Positions 44,830-56,226 of a DNA stretch of 64,000 bases are shown here, piece after piece. Both the position numbers and the translations under genes were made by a program. Position 1 is the stretch's first letter; each line of letters starts with the position of its first letter. Source of the stretch: Ancistrus triradiatus (Eukaryota; Chordata; Actinopteri; Siluriformes; Loricariidae); the NCBI GenBank assembly GCA_025084515.1, contig JAJAGP010000093.1:679967-743966 (forward strand), in the 5' to 3' direction. Below the pieces are notes generated by a model. The model had not been told where the DNA came from. It ran no database searches and saw only the letters and a list, made by a program, of their open reading frames with translations.

Positions 44830-45920
44830 CAGTGGTGCTTGAAAGTTTGTGAATCCTTTAGAATTTTCCACATTTCTGCATGAATATGACCTAAAACATC
44901 ATCAGATTTTCGTACCAGTCCTAAAAGTAGATAAAGAGAACCCAGTTGAACAAATGAGACAAAAATATTATACTTGCTCATGATAACAAGCCGTCCTGGC
45001 ACAGATGCAGCAAAACAGGCCCAAATCATGATACTACCACCACTAAGTTTCACAGATGGGATAAGGATGTTATGCTGGAATGCAGTGTTTTCCTTTCTCC
45101 AAACAAAACTCTTTTCTTTTAAACCAAAAAGTTCTATTTTGGCCTCATCCGTTCACAAAACATTCTTTCAATAGCCTTCTGGCTCGTCCACGTGATCTTT
45201 AGCAAACTGCAGATGAGCAGCAATGTTCTTCTTGGAGAGCGGTGGCTTTCTCCTTGTAACCCTGCCATGCACACCATTGTTGTTCAGTGTTCTTCTGATG
45301 GTGGACTCATGAACATTAACTTTAGCCAATGTGTGAGAGGCCTTCAGTTGCTTAGAAGTTACACTGGGGTCCTTTGTGACCTCGCTAACTATTACACACC
45401 TTGTTCTTGGAGGGATCTTTGTTGGTCGACCACTCCTGGGGAGGGTAACAGTGGTCTTGAATTTCCTCCATTTGTACACAATCTGTCTGACTGTGGATTG
45501 ATGGAGTCCAAACTCTTTAGACATGGTTTTGTAACTTCCTTTGTAACTTCCTTAGAAATCTCCTTTATTTGTGCCATGATACACTTCCACAAACATGTTT
45601 TGTGAAGAGCAGACTTTGATAGATCCCCTGTTCTTTAAATAAAACGGGGTGCCCACCTGATTGTCATCCCGTTGATTGAAAACACCTGACTCTAATTTCA
45701 CCTTCAAATTCACTGCTAATCTTAGAGGTTCACATACTTTTGCCACTCACTAATATGTAATATTGGGTCTTTTTCCTCAATAAATAAATGACCAAGTATA
45801 ATATGTTTGTCTCATTTGTTTAACTGGGTTCTCTTTATCTACTTTTAGGTTTTGTGTTAAAATCTGATGATGTTTTAGGTCATATTTATGCAGAAATATA
45901 GAAACTTTCAAGCACCACTG
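44830..45920 (-). mobile_element. Tc1-like transposon, family E, internally deleted
   Basis: Ends CAGTGGTGCTTGAAAGTTTG and its complement (CTTTCAAGCACCACTG), with TA at 44828-44829 and 45921-45922. On the minus strand the N-terminal DNA-binding half is well kept (45524-45168, KEFGLHQSTVRQIVYKWRK and STIRRTLNNNGVHGRV). The catalytic half is reduced to a GGSIMIWACFAAS piece near 45040; the second and third acidic residues are deleted. Confidence 0.88.
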
Positions 45921-45922
45921 TA

Positions 45923-46369
45923 TTCATACAGCCTATATGGATTTTGATGTCAAACCGCTTTCTTTAATACCTGAAACATGACTATGGACTCTCCAAAATA
46001 AAATGTGTTGATTTGAATGCACTTTGTTCAATAAAACGTTGATGTGTGCATCAGAATAGTTTTTTCTGAGACAATTTTTGCTCTGTTCCTCAGTCCAATT
46101 TATATGGTGGATATTTGCTATTCATGAGCATGGATTAATTGTATGCTAATTATAATGGAACATGCACACACAACCCATTTACGAACAATTGGTATTCATT
46201 AACATACGCACGCTCTACTAATGAATCTCCTGTTTACACGGTGTTCATGAATCTGGTGGAGGGGTTTCGGAAATATCCGTTTACACGTAATTTACTAGAA
46301 GTTTGCTCTTCATTTTTTATGACGGTTTCGTGAGTGAGGCCCATTACCCATTTTTGTGAGTTCCACTTA
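45923..46369. other. Intron; fragment of the fold-back repeat tail
   Basis: CCATATGGGC near 46370 and GAGTTCCACTTACC just before it are the inverse of text at 47275-47300. Nothing else was recognised. Confidence 0.4.
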
Positions 46370-46565
46370 CCATATGGGCATGGTGGCTTGGTGAGGAGCA
46401 CAACAAGAAGGGCCTGGGTTCAATCCCAAGGTGGAACGGCCTGGGTCTTTTCTGTGTGGATCCTGCATGTCCTCCCCGTGTCTCCGTGGTTACTCGGTGT
46501 AGTACTCTGGTTTCCTCCCACAGTCCAAAGACATGCGTGTTAGGTGGATTGATTATGCTGAATTA
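46370..46565 (+). repeat. SINE-like repeat, second family
   Basis: A promoter-like B-box (GGGTTCAATCCCAAGG) is followed by CTTTTCTGTGTGGATCCTGC, CATGTCCTCCCCGTGTC and CAGTCCAAAGACATGCG. The same series occurs at 56470-56790. It is a widespread teleost repeat by memory. Confidence 0.7.
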
Positions 46566-46578
46566 GAGAACATAGTAA

Positions 46579-47206
46579 AGGCCTTTTCACACCGGGTTCC
46601 TTTTTTACACACGTAAATTACGCACGTCAAGTTTGGACACGTGTATTAATGCCGTCCTCCACGTCGAGTCCAAAACTGACAGATTGCAACGGTGCTTGAA
46701 AATTTTAATCGAAGCCTGTTCTAATTTCTGAGTTGGTCAGATGCTTTAAAATCAGGCTGACCAATCAGAGCTCGGTTGTCAGGCAGAACAGCTCATCCTG
46801 CTGACAGCAGAACGCATGAGCTTATAGGACGAGCAACACACTGACTATAAAAACATGGACATTAAAGAAAAGATCTGGTGGAATATAACTGAAAAGCTGG
46901 AGAATGATGGTGATAAACCTCACAGTGACTGGATGGAACTGTTTTCTTATTTAAGTGCATTGTAATCTGTTCATGCCTGTTCATCTGTTCCTGCAATAGT
47001 CTTTGCTTGTGTCTTTGTTTTTTTTTTTTTTTTTAAGTTTGTGATGTGAAAAAGACACGGCGAGACACATTAAGAGAAGGGAAATTAAAGAAAGCAAAAG
47101 TGGAAATTGAGTTATCAGAGTGTTTAAACGAAACCGCATCCCACTACGTTAAATATTACATCTGTTTTTTTCTTGCATAAAAATCGGACTCGGTGTGAGA
47201 AGGCCT
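46579..47206. mobile_element. PIF/Harbinger-like non-autonomous element, copy 2
   Basis: Ends AGGCCTTTTCACACCGGG and GGTGTGAGAAGGCCT; TAA at 46576-46578 and 47207-47209. It is 628 bp and colinear with copy 1 at 4747-5383. Inside, near 46854, is a short frame reading MDIKEKIWWNITEKLEND, perhaps a relic of a MADF/Myb-type protein, and a T-run near 47018-47035. Confidence 0.8.
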
Positions 47207-47209
47207 TAA

Positions 47210-47365
47210 ACGAGACGAACAAAGTATGTGGAGAACTAAATGGTCTACAGTCTCTAATTGTAGAACTACAAAATGCCCCTATATGGTAAGTGGAACTGAT
47301 AAAATAGACAATGAGTGTAGAAACAAGGAGTTATACCTAATGTAGTGTTCCGTGAGTGTAGATTT
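47210..47365. repeat. Tail of the fold-back repeat family
   Basis: CAAAGTATGTGGAGAAC, then CTACAAAATGCCCCTATATGG, then GTGTAGAAACAAGGAG: the usual end of the repeat of which 36195-36600 is the start. The Harbinger-like element inserted next to it. Confidence 0.5.
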
Positions 47366-47867
47366 GAACTGTTTTAACCAATATAGCCACTACCCACTGA
47401 CTGAGGTTCCCCATCACACAAACAGTGGATTTTTCTACTCAGCCACCACCCTTTTTCAAACTGCAGCTTGTGCAGTATTATACTGTTTGCCAGATCAGAA
47501 CTTGAAAGAGTTCATGCTTTAACTGCAGTCCTCTGTTCACATGCACTCACAGTTTGGCTAGAGACACTCTGATCGATTGAGAAGGTCAGAAACTCATCTG
47601 TCACACAGAGAGCAGGTCTTAAGCTTGAACTCTGTAGAACCTTTCGACTGTGCTAATCAGAAGACAGGACAATGATCTTTGATACTTTTCCTCGTACTTA
47701 GAAGAGGGTAGAAAACATTTTCCTGAACCTTACTCATTATGGAAGGGCAGCTTTTGAGTTTCTAGTAAAATATGAGACCACAGTCAAATATTTATCCATC
47801 CCAAACAACTATTCAAATTCAAGCAGTGAAAGACTTGGAATGCAAGTCATGAGAGGAGCACTGACAT
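47366..47867. other. No recognised feature
   Basis: Anonymous intron-like sequence. Confidence 0.4.
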
Positions 47868-48032
47868 GACATTTACATAACATGCAGCATTTAACACACG
47901 CTCTCGTACCAAGTGACTTACAGTCGGCTGAGCAGATGAACCCTTGCTCAAGGCCGCAAGAGTGGCAGCTAGACAGTGCAGGGATTTGGACTTCTGATTT
48001 GAATGTTCAGAACCTTAACCACCGAGTCACCA
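47868..48032 (-). repeat. Diverged SINE copy
   Basis: The minus-strand tail (CAGCATTTAACACACGCTC), CCCTTGCTCAAGG and GAACCTTAACCACCGAGTCACC show the family order. The B-box is mutated. Confidence 0.65.
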
Positions 48033-49384
48033 AAATTCCTTACCAGAGCTGTTCTGTGAAACAGGCCATTGACTGAAATGGACATTAACCAAACATTACA
48101 ATAGTCACATAGTCTTTTTAGGCTACTCAAACATAAATATAAAGGGTATTTTCAATTTTATTCCAATACCACAGCCACATGCACTTACAAAAGCAATTTA
48201 CAGCTTGTTATGAATAAATAGCGGAAGATCATACACACAAACACAAGTAACAAAAAAAGTCTCTCAACACATCAACCGAGTTAGAACAGTCTCTAGTCAA
48301 GTGAGCACATGACTGGCAAGGTAGTGAACTTTCTAGGGAATGTTGGACTTCTGCTCTTAAACGTTTAACTCCTGCCTCTGCTCGTGGATCTGCAGTGTTG
48401 ATTGGCTGTACAACGCTGTTGATGCGACCCATTGGTGGTTGTCCTGCCAAGCCTCCACACAGAACCGTGATCTATCGGATGAGAACCCACTGCAGAGAGT
48501 GATAGGAGGAGTGCAAAAGAAGCAAAAACACTGCACTATAATAATATGCTGCCATATTAGGCAGCTTAACATAATAATTTATTATCTATGATAATTATTA
48601 TATAAAATATTGTAAATTTCTCAGTTTATTACAATACTGTATAATGTAACATCATTTGTCGGGCAGTGTCTTTGCCATTTTGAGTCTGTTTATGGCCGCA
48701 ACGTTTGGAGTTAACAGTCAGATTTTTATTTCCTGTTATAATTTATTACAGTTTATAAGACATCAACCTTTAAAGTGAACATGCATTGATTGGAGGACAT
48801 TAAACGACCCATACCTGTAATTTTATTCACCAACCTGGATTCTGCAATCCCATACAGAGTATGTTTCACTCCTCATTTAGAGGATCCACAGAACTGTTGA
48901 ACCCTTATTCCTGTTATGACAGAAGCCTCTCCAGTACACACTTGACTACGCACAGACTGACATAGTGCAGAGCAGTGATGCATTTGTTTTTTTCCTCAGG
49001 CTTATGAAGGATGTGTTCTGATCATTATCTAAAATGAAGCTCATTACCAGCCTCCTAAGGAGATGGATGTCAATTCTGTTAACACTGCCCTTTGCTTCAA
49101 TGAGTTCATCCACATTTTCCCATAGCAGTGTATTATCCTTTTTTACTGACGCTGGCTGTGTGTGTTATTACATCTTAAGAGTGTAGCCAAGGTTTGACTG
49201 GCTCTCAGACAGTTCCAATGACAGATCACAACCCATGTCTGTTGGAACCCATGTAAATTAAGTGAATCAGCAGTGGTAGGGTTTTCTAGTCCATCTTTCT
49301 CCCAATTTATGTTTTGCCCATTTTCAGTCACGGGCAGATCTTTCCATCACACATCAGTTGTCATTCCTGAAGATTTCTCAAAGA
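48033..49384. other. No gene; one unnamed repeat block
   Basis: 48780-48825 (CATACCTGTAATTTT) is related to 12540-12625. The frame at 48229-48450 (-) has no domain. Confidence 0.4.
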
Positions 49385-49595
49385 CGCGAGGGTGCAGCCA
49401 AGACATGTTAACTTCCTGATTAGGGGTCCTGGGTTGCTGATGGAAAACTTGGTCATATATCAAGATGCCACTACCTTGGCCCCCTCTGCTTCAGGAGTGC
49501 TTCTTACTCTGAGCTCTAACCCCGATTATGGTAAACTGCTGGGTTATGTGAAGAGAAGAATTTCCTTGTACTCTGCATCAATGTAGATCCTTATT
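49385..49595 (+). repeat. Diverged SINE of a related family
   Basis: It has GTTGCTGATGGAAAAC, ATCAAGATGCCACTACC, CTTGGCCCC, GAGCTCTAACCCCGA and GAAGAGAAGAATTTCC in series. That resembles an otophysan tRNA-derived SINE with a different tail from the main family. Confidence 0.5.
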
Positions 49596-50230
49596 GTTAA
49601 GGTTATGCCACTGGGCAAGTTATTTCCAGCTATGCAAGACCAGTCTCCTTTGTCTTGGAATTGGGAGAGACCTATATATCTGAAATTGAAAGAGAAATTA
49701 ACATTTAAAATGTATATTTAGAATCACTGGTATAATCTGACAAATTATGTAACTTATTTGCATTGTTGGGTTCACATGCACAAAGTGGGGGTTTTTTGGG
49801 ATGGAAATCCATCCTGCCATCACAGGTGGCGAGAAGTGAGGCTAAATCCATAAATGTTTGTGTTTATGTGCAAAACAAAGAAGCTTATTGTGGAAATGTC
49901 CATGTTTTACCACTTTGGAGTAGCAGTAGTACCACTTTGTAGGTTGCAATGACATCATATCGAGTACAACTTTTTAGTTCCAGGGTCAATCGAACACACC
50001 TATATCAAACATCCATGAACTAAGAGGGTTAAGGTCCTTGCTCAGGGACCCAATAGGCAGTACAGAGTCAAAAAATACTTTTTGTCCATACCCTTAATTA
50101 CTGAGACACCCCCTCAGCCTTGAGTGGCTTTGGCATCTATGGGGCTTGAACATTTTCTCAACGTTACAGCAAATCCTACATGGGAATACACAATTTTACA
50201 AAAAAATGGAAAGGAATTAACATTTACAGC

Positions 50231-50233
<3 letters not shown>
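49596..50233. other. Anonymous, with a possible SINE scrap
   Basis: At 50025-50080 GGGTTAAGGTCCTTGCTCAGG is the middle block of the main SINE on the minus strand. Otherwise nothing was recognised. Confidence 0.4.

Positions 50234-50262
<29 letters not shown>
50234..50262. repeat. (TA)n microsatellite beside a Tc1 end
   Basis: A pure TA run of about 13-14 units just before the Tc1 element at 50272. Confidence 0.85.
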
Positions 50263-50265
<3 letters not shown>

Positions 50266-50271
50266 CGCATA

Positions 50272-51629
50272 CAGTGGGGCAAAAAAGTATTTAGTCAGTC
50301 ATTGATTGTGCAAGTTGTCCAACTTGGAAAGATGAGAGAGGTCTGTAATTTTCATCATAGTTAAACTTCAACTATGAGAGACAAAATGAGAAAAAAAAAA
50401 TCCAGGAAATCGCATTGTAGGATTTTTAAAGAATGGTGGAAAAGTATTTGGTCACCCACACACAAGCAAGATTTCTGGCTTCTTCTGTTTTCCACTCGTT
50501 ACCTGTATTAATGGCTCCTGTTTGACCTCATTATCTGTATAAAAGACACCTGTCCACAGCCTCAAACAGTAAGACTGCAAACTCAACCATGGCCAAGACC
50601 AAAGAGCTGTCGAAAAATCCCAGAACTACACGGAGGGACCTGACGAATGATCTGTAGAGAGCTGGGACCAACGTAAAAAGGCTACCATCAGTAACACACT
50701 ACGCCAAGGGGGACTCGGATCCTGCAGTGCCAGGCGTGTCCCCCTGCTTAAGCCCAGTACATGTCCAGGCCCATCTGAAGTTTGGGAGGAGAGAGCCATA
50801 TGGATGATCCAGAAGGGACTGGGAGAATATCACGTGATCAGATGAAACCAAAATAGAACTTTTTGGTTAAAAAAAACTCAACTCGCCGTATTTGGAGGGA
50901 AAGAAGGGGAATTCTGAGTTGCGCCATAACCTACTGTGAAGCATGGGGGGTGGCAACATCATGCTTCGGGGCTGTTTTTTCTTCTGCAATGGGGGCAGGG
51001 CAGGACGACTGAATCCGTGTTTAAGGGAAGAATGAACGGGGCCATGTATCGTGAGATTTTAAGCCAAAACCCCTTCCATCAGTGGGAGCATTGAAAGATT
51101 TGGAACGTGGCTGGGTCTTCCAGCATGACAATGATCCCAAACACCACAACGGGCAACGAAAAAAGTGGCTCCGTAAAAAAGCATTTTCCAAGGTCCTGGA
51201 GTGGCCTAGCCAGTCTCCAGACCTCAACCCCATAGAAAATTTGTGGAGGGAGTTGAAAGTCCACGTTGCCCCAAAACATCACTGCTCTAGAGGAGATCTG
51301 CATGGAGGATTGGGCCCGAAATTACCAGCTACAGTGTGTGCCCAACCTGGTGAAGATTTACAGAAACGTTTGACCTCTGTCATTGCCAACAAAGGTTATG
51401 TTACAAAGTATTTGAGTTGAAACAAATTTATTTAGCAAATACTTATTTTCCACCATAATTTACAGTTAAATTATTAAAAAATCCTACAATGTGATTTCCT
51501 GGATTTTCTTTTCTCATTGTCTCTCATGGTTGAAGTGTACCTATGATGAAAATTACAGACCTCTCTCATCTTTCTAAGTCGAAGAACTTGCACAATCAGT
51601 GACTGACTAAATACTTTATTGCCCCACTG
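50272..51629 (+). mobile_element. Tc1-like element, family C copy 2
   Basis: Ends CAGTGGGGCAAAAAAGTATT and the complement of ATACTTTATTGCCCCACTG; TA on the left, TG on the right, where the duplication has mutated. The transposase begins near 50589 (MAKTKELS) and is broken by many indels. Recognisable pieces are SDETKIELF near 50840, GGGNIMLRGCFF near 50945 and WPSQSPDLNPIENLWRELK at 51205-51260, with the third acidic residue kept. Longer than copy 1 because the interior is less deleted. Confidence 0.85.
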
Positions 51630-52817
51630 TGTATATATATGTCATATTTCATTACTCCAGAGCTGTATAATGAGTCTCCACCAGCCTCAGTCCATTGCAT
51701 TCCAATTTTTCTTATGACTTTCACCCATCACTGTAAGGTTCTGTGTTCTAGCAAGTGTAGGTGTTCACTCTGACTGATCTGAAGGCTGTAACTCAATCTC
51801 AGTGCACCAGAGCCCAGCAGTTTGATGGGAATGAGAGGTGACACTGCACCTCTTCATCACTTACACGGCAGGACAAGATCTCTATTCCACCACGTTATTG
51901 CCCACTAGAGAGCTGAATCAGTAGAGATATGATTGGAGGAGAGAGTGGAGTGGAGCAGGCCATCTGGCTGTCAAGGGCACCTATATTCCTCCACAATGCC
52001 ATGCTGCAGAAACCTGATGGATTTGATCTGTGCCAGGCAGGAATGAGACTGAGATGAATGACATGTCATACACTATATATAGAGAGACATTAAAACAGAA
52101 AACAGAGGACAGATGGGTTACGAAAACTGTCCCGTGCCTAGGAACACTGCTAAGGTGTTTAGCACGCTGAGTGTTGGAGGGCATAATTTATGAGGTCACT
52201 ACGTCGTTCTCTTGCTTTACTGCACTCATTTGTTTCATAGTTCATTTTTTAGCAGGCACATCATATTGCAAAGTGCCCATTGAATCACTGCAAGTAGTAA
52301 AATTGATAATGAATGATTGAACAAAGATTAAACATTAAAGCACGCCAGTGTCATAATCAGTAAGATCATAGCTCATTTTACTTGGGGTGTAAAATGGGTC
52401 AAAAATCCATCTGACTCATTCTGCATTCCACATAAGTCATGAATATTTAAAGTAAAATATTATTTTGGTACTTTATGGCCTTACTCATGTTGTAAATTCT
52501 ACAAATCCATTCTACAAGTCTACGTGACAGTATGGTCAAAGTACCCATATTAAAACCATTTAAATCCTTTTTATGTTTTTTTAATGCAATCCGTATATGG
52601 CCACATACAAATCCATTCAAATGCCTTTAGCATTTTATGATGCCTATAAAATCCTATATGAATTTTTAGGTTTAATTCAGAATGGAAAAAGAATGGCTAA
52701 CAAAATTATGAGAACCTATTTACACATTGATATTTTATTTATTTTGACTATCAGGATTATAACATGATAGAGATTACCCACATAAAAATGCAGTAGTGAG
52801 TAAATGCACCCAAGTCT
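51630..52817. other. No recognised feature
   Basis: Anonymous sequence between two Tc1 elements. Confidence 0.4.
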
Positions 52818-52819
52818 TA

Positions 52820-54376
52820 CAGTGGTATGAAAAAGTTTGGGCACCCTGATAATTTTCATGATTTTTCTTTATAAATCATTGGTTGTCCAGCTCAGCAATT
52901 TCAGGTAAATATATCATATAGCAGATGAACACCGTGATATTTGAGAAGTGAAATCAAGTTTATAGGTTTTACAGAAAGTGTGCAGTAATTATTCAAACTA
53001 AATTAGGCAGGTGCATAAATTTGGGCACCCTTGTCATTTGAATACCTTTAGCACTAATTATTGGAACACAAAATTTGTTTTGTAAGCTCATTGACCCTTG
53101 ATCTGCATACACAAGTGAATCCAACTATGAGAAAGGGTTAAGGTGGCCAATTGGAAGTTTTTCTCCTCTTTGCATCTTCTCTGAAGAGTGGCAACATGGG
53201 AGCCTCAAAACAACTCTCAAATGGCCTGAAAACAAAGGTGTTCAACATTAATGGTTTCAGGGAAAGGGAAAAGCTCTCTCAGAGATTTCAGCTGTCAGTT
53301 TCCACTGTGAGGAAACATTAGTGAGGCAATGGGAAGACCACAGGCACAGTTCTAGTTAAGGAACTCCCGAAGTGGCAGACCAAGAAAAAATCTCAGATAG
53401 GCAGAGGCGAAGGATGGTGAGAACAGTCATAGTCAAGCCACAGACCACCTCCAAAGACCTACAACCTCATCTTGCTGCAGATGGTGTCACTGTTCATCGT
53501 TCAACTAGAACAGCACACTTTGCACGAGAGGCTGTATGGGAGAGTGATGCAGAAGAAGCCTTTTCTGCAGACACGCCACAAACAGAGTCACTTGAGGTGT
53601 GCTACAGCACATTTGGACAATCCAGCTTCATTTTGGAAGAAAGTGCTGTGTACTGATGAGAAACCTAAATTGGAGTTATTTGGACATAACAAGGAGTTGG
53701 AAAAAAGAACACAGCATCCCAAGACAAACACTTGCTACCCACAGTAAAATTTGGTGGCGGTTCCCATCAGCTGTGGGACTGTGTGGCCAGTGCAGGTACT
53801 AGGAATCTTGTTTAAAGTTGAGGGTCGCATGGATTCCAGTTATATCTCCAGATTCTTGAGAACAATGTTCAAGAATCAGTGACAAAGTTGCACTGAGGCC
53901 AACGACCCCAAACCCTGCTCAAAATCTACTAAGGATTCATGCAGAGGAACCAGTTACAACGTTCTGGAATGGCCATCTCAGTCCCCAGACATGAATATTA
54001 CTGAAAATGTGGGCTGTCCATGCTCGGAGAGATGTTTCTAAAGAAAGAATGGTCCAAAGCACCTTCAACCAGAATCCAGACTGGAAGCTGTAGGAAGCGT
54101 TTTAGCGGCTGTTATTTCTACAAAAGGAGGATCTACTAAATATTGATGTAATTTTTCTGTTGGGGGTGCCCAAAATTTATGCACCTGCCTAATTTTGTTT
54201 GAATAATTACTGCACACTTTCTGTAAATCCTATAAACTTCATTTCACTTCTCAAATATCACTGTGTTCATCTGCTATATGATATATTTAACTCAAGTTGC
54301 TGATCTGAACAACCAATGATTTATAAACTAAAATCATGAAAATTATCAAGGGTGCCCAAACTTTTTCATACCACTG
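52820..54376 (+). mobile_element. Tc1-like element, near full-length, family H
   Basis: A 1557-bp unit with ends CAGTGGTATGAAAAAGTTTG and the complement of CAAACTTTTTCATACCACTG; TA at 52818-52819 and 54377-54378. The terminal arms are about 200 bp. The transposase starts near 53196 (MGASKQLS) and is broken by stops and frameshifts. Recognisable parts are VSTVRKH near 53300, CTDEKPKLELFGHN near 53650 (first Asp), a degraded second Asp region near 53895 and WPSQSPDMNITENV near 53970. Confidence 0.88.
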
Positions 54377-54419
54377 TATATAGAAAGGATCTGAAGATGC
54401 GTTTTAGCCAAATAAGCTC

Positions 54420-55430
54420 CCTGGACAAAAAATTAGTCACTTCGATAGTTTATGGTGGTAGTAATGCAGGCTTCTGCAGATGGCGTTGCACGAGGATGAT
54501 TGGGCTATAAATACCTGCAGGGTGTGTGACAGATTTAGAAGAGGTGGTACAGTATAGTAAATGTCTCATTCGCATCTGCAAAAAGTAGTGATTGCATTTG
54601 GACATGCCAAAGGACATGGTGTGAAAGAAGTAGCTGTATTTGCAGATGTATCGAAGCGTACGGTCATAAGGGTCTACCAGCAGTGGAAATGTCCTAGTTT
54701 ACAGGAAATTCTTGTCAGAATTGTGGTTGACAGACGAAACTGACAGACAGGGACCACCAGTGTGTTTCATGGCTTATGAATAAAAATCGCCGCTTCCAGG
54801 CAAGAATTGATTCTAGAAGTCAACGCAGGTCCTTCACAACCAATTCCTGAAAGAACACTCCCCAGGGAACTGCAAACCATGAACATATGGATCATCATGA
54901 GTGTGTTATCTGGTCAGATGAATCTTCTTTCTGCCTGTATGTCAATAATGCTAGGTGTCATGTTCATTGAAGACCCTAGGAAGCCTTCAATAAGGACTGT
55001 GTACAAGGTGTGGTTCAAGCTGGAGGAGGTTCTGTGATGTTCTGGTGGTGTTTTAATTATGTGAAAATTGGTTCTTTGGTTGAAGTGACAGTACATTTGA
55101 GCCACAATGCCTGTACTGAGCTGCTGGGAAACCAGGTTTTGCCTTTTGCACATTATCTTATCGAAGAATGTCATTTTGTATTTGAAGATGACAATTATCG
55201 CGTTCACAGGGCTGCAAATGTCACTGGATTGGCATGATGAACATTCAGAAGCAGTCACACATCTGGGCTGGCCCACAAAATGTCCAGGTGTGAATCCTCT
55301 TAAACCTGTTAGATTACCTGGATGAACAGCGCAGGTCTTTGATGCAAGACTGGCTGAACATTAATGTTGCCTACATCCAGAAACTTGTCTAGTCCATGCC
55401 AAATTGAATTGCAGCTCGTGGAGGTCTTAC
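54420..55430 (+). mobile_element. Tc1-like transposon remnant, family B copy 2
   Basis: The DNA-binding region is at 54560-54700 (GVKEVAVFADVSKRTVIRVYQQW). The first Asp region is near 54910 (VIWSDESSFCL). GGGSVMFWWCFNY follows near 55025, FEDDNYRVHRA near 55180-55210 (second Asp) and LGWPTKCPGVNPL near 55265. Relative to copy 1 it keeps the second catalytic block. It adjoins the right end of family H by about 40 bp. Confidence 0.78.
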
Positions 55431-55538
55431 TTGGTATTAGGTACGTTTCAGTCACAGATGACTCATTTTTTTGTCCAGTTTGCGCAAAAGGATTGAAGTA
55501 TGATGAGGCATGTTGTTATTTTAAAAAATGTGATGATC

Positions 55539-55626
55539 TCATTACAACTTGATGAGACCACTGATATCTCCAGTGACGCTTGTGTTTGCTAGATTTGCTG
55601 AAGATTTGCTCATCTTTGAGAATAAC
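55539..55626 (+). pseudogene. hAT transposase fragment
   Basis: About 28 residues: SLQLDETTDISSDA, then after a one-base shift FARFAEDLLIFEN. This matches the conserved LDE(S/T)TD strand of hAT-type transposases, which carries the first catalytic Asp. Flanks show no further homology and no termini, so it is an isolated relic. Confidence 0.6.
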
Positions 55627-56226
55627 CAGTGTTTAGATTGTTTGTGAAATATAGTATGACCCAATCTAAATTTAGGATATGAATGATGTAAAATATGAAT
55701 ACATCAACTCCATCTGGCTCTCTAGTAAAGCATTTGACATTCCACTGTCCTGTTGAATTAGAAGAGGAAAACATTTTCATTAGGCTGTTCCATTGGCCGT
55801 AGCAAATAGACTCTCATTACGGATTATTAGTATGGTGAACATGAGCTGTCAGTCAATAATTCTGAGAGATTCTGTTAAGCTCTGTCAAGGTGAAAAGCAG
55901 CTATGCTATGATCACTGTGTGTGCTGGGTGAGCATCCCACCCTGCGTACACACCACATCCCCCGAGCCAAGGTGGAATGAGGCAATCTGATTACTCTGTG
56001 TAATCTCTTTTTCAAACCTGCTGCAGCAAAGTGCCCTTGCTGTCTGGATGTAGGGACAGACTGCTCTTTCTGAGCTGTCGGACTGCTAAAGAGTTATGGA
56101 CCATTGCAGAGGACAGAGTGTTTTTGTGTATGGGTTCACTGAGGACAATGAACAAGTGGTGTACTGTCTTTGTGAGGAACACTCTTTAAATCACCAGGTT
56201 ATAGCATCTGTGAAACTAAAATTTAG
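55627..56226. other. No recognised feature
   Basis: Two short plus-strand frames (55793-55990, 56096-56317) lack motifs. Confidence 0.4.

Noticed and set aside
45192..45605. 137-codon plus-strand frame
   Set aside because: It is antisense to the N-terminal half of the minus-strand family E transposase.
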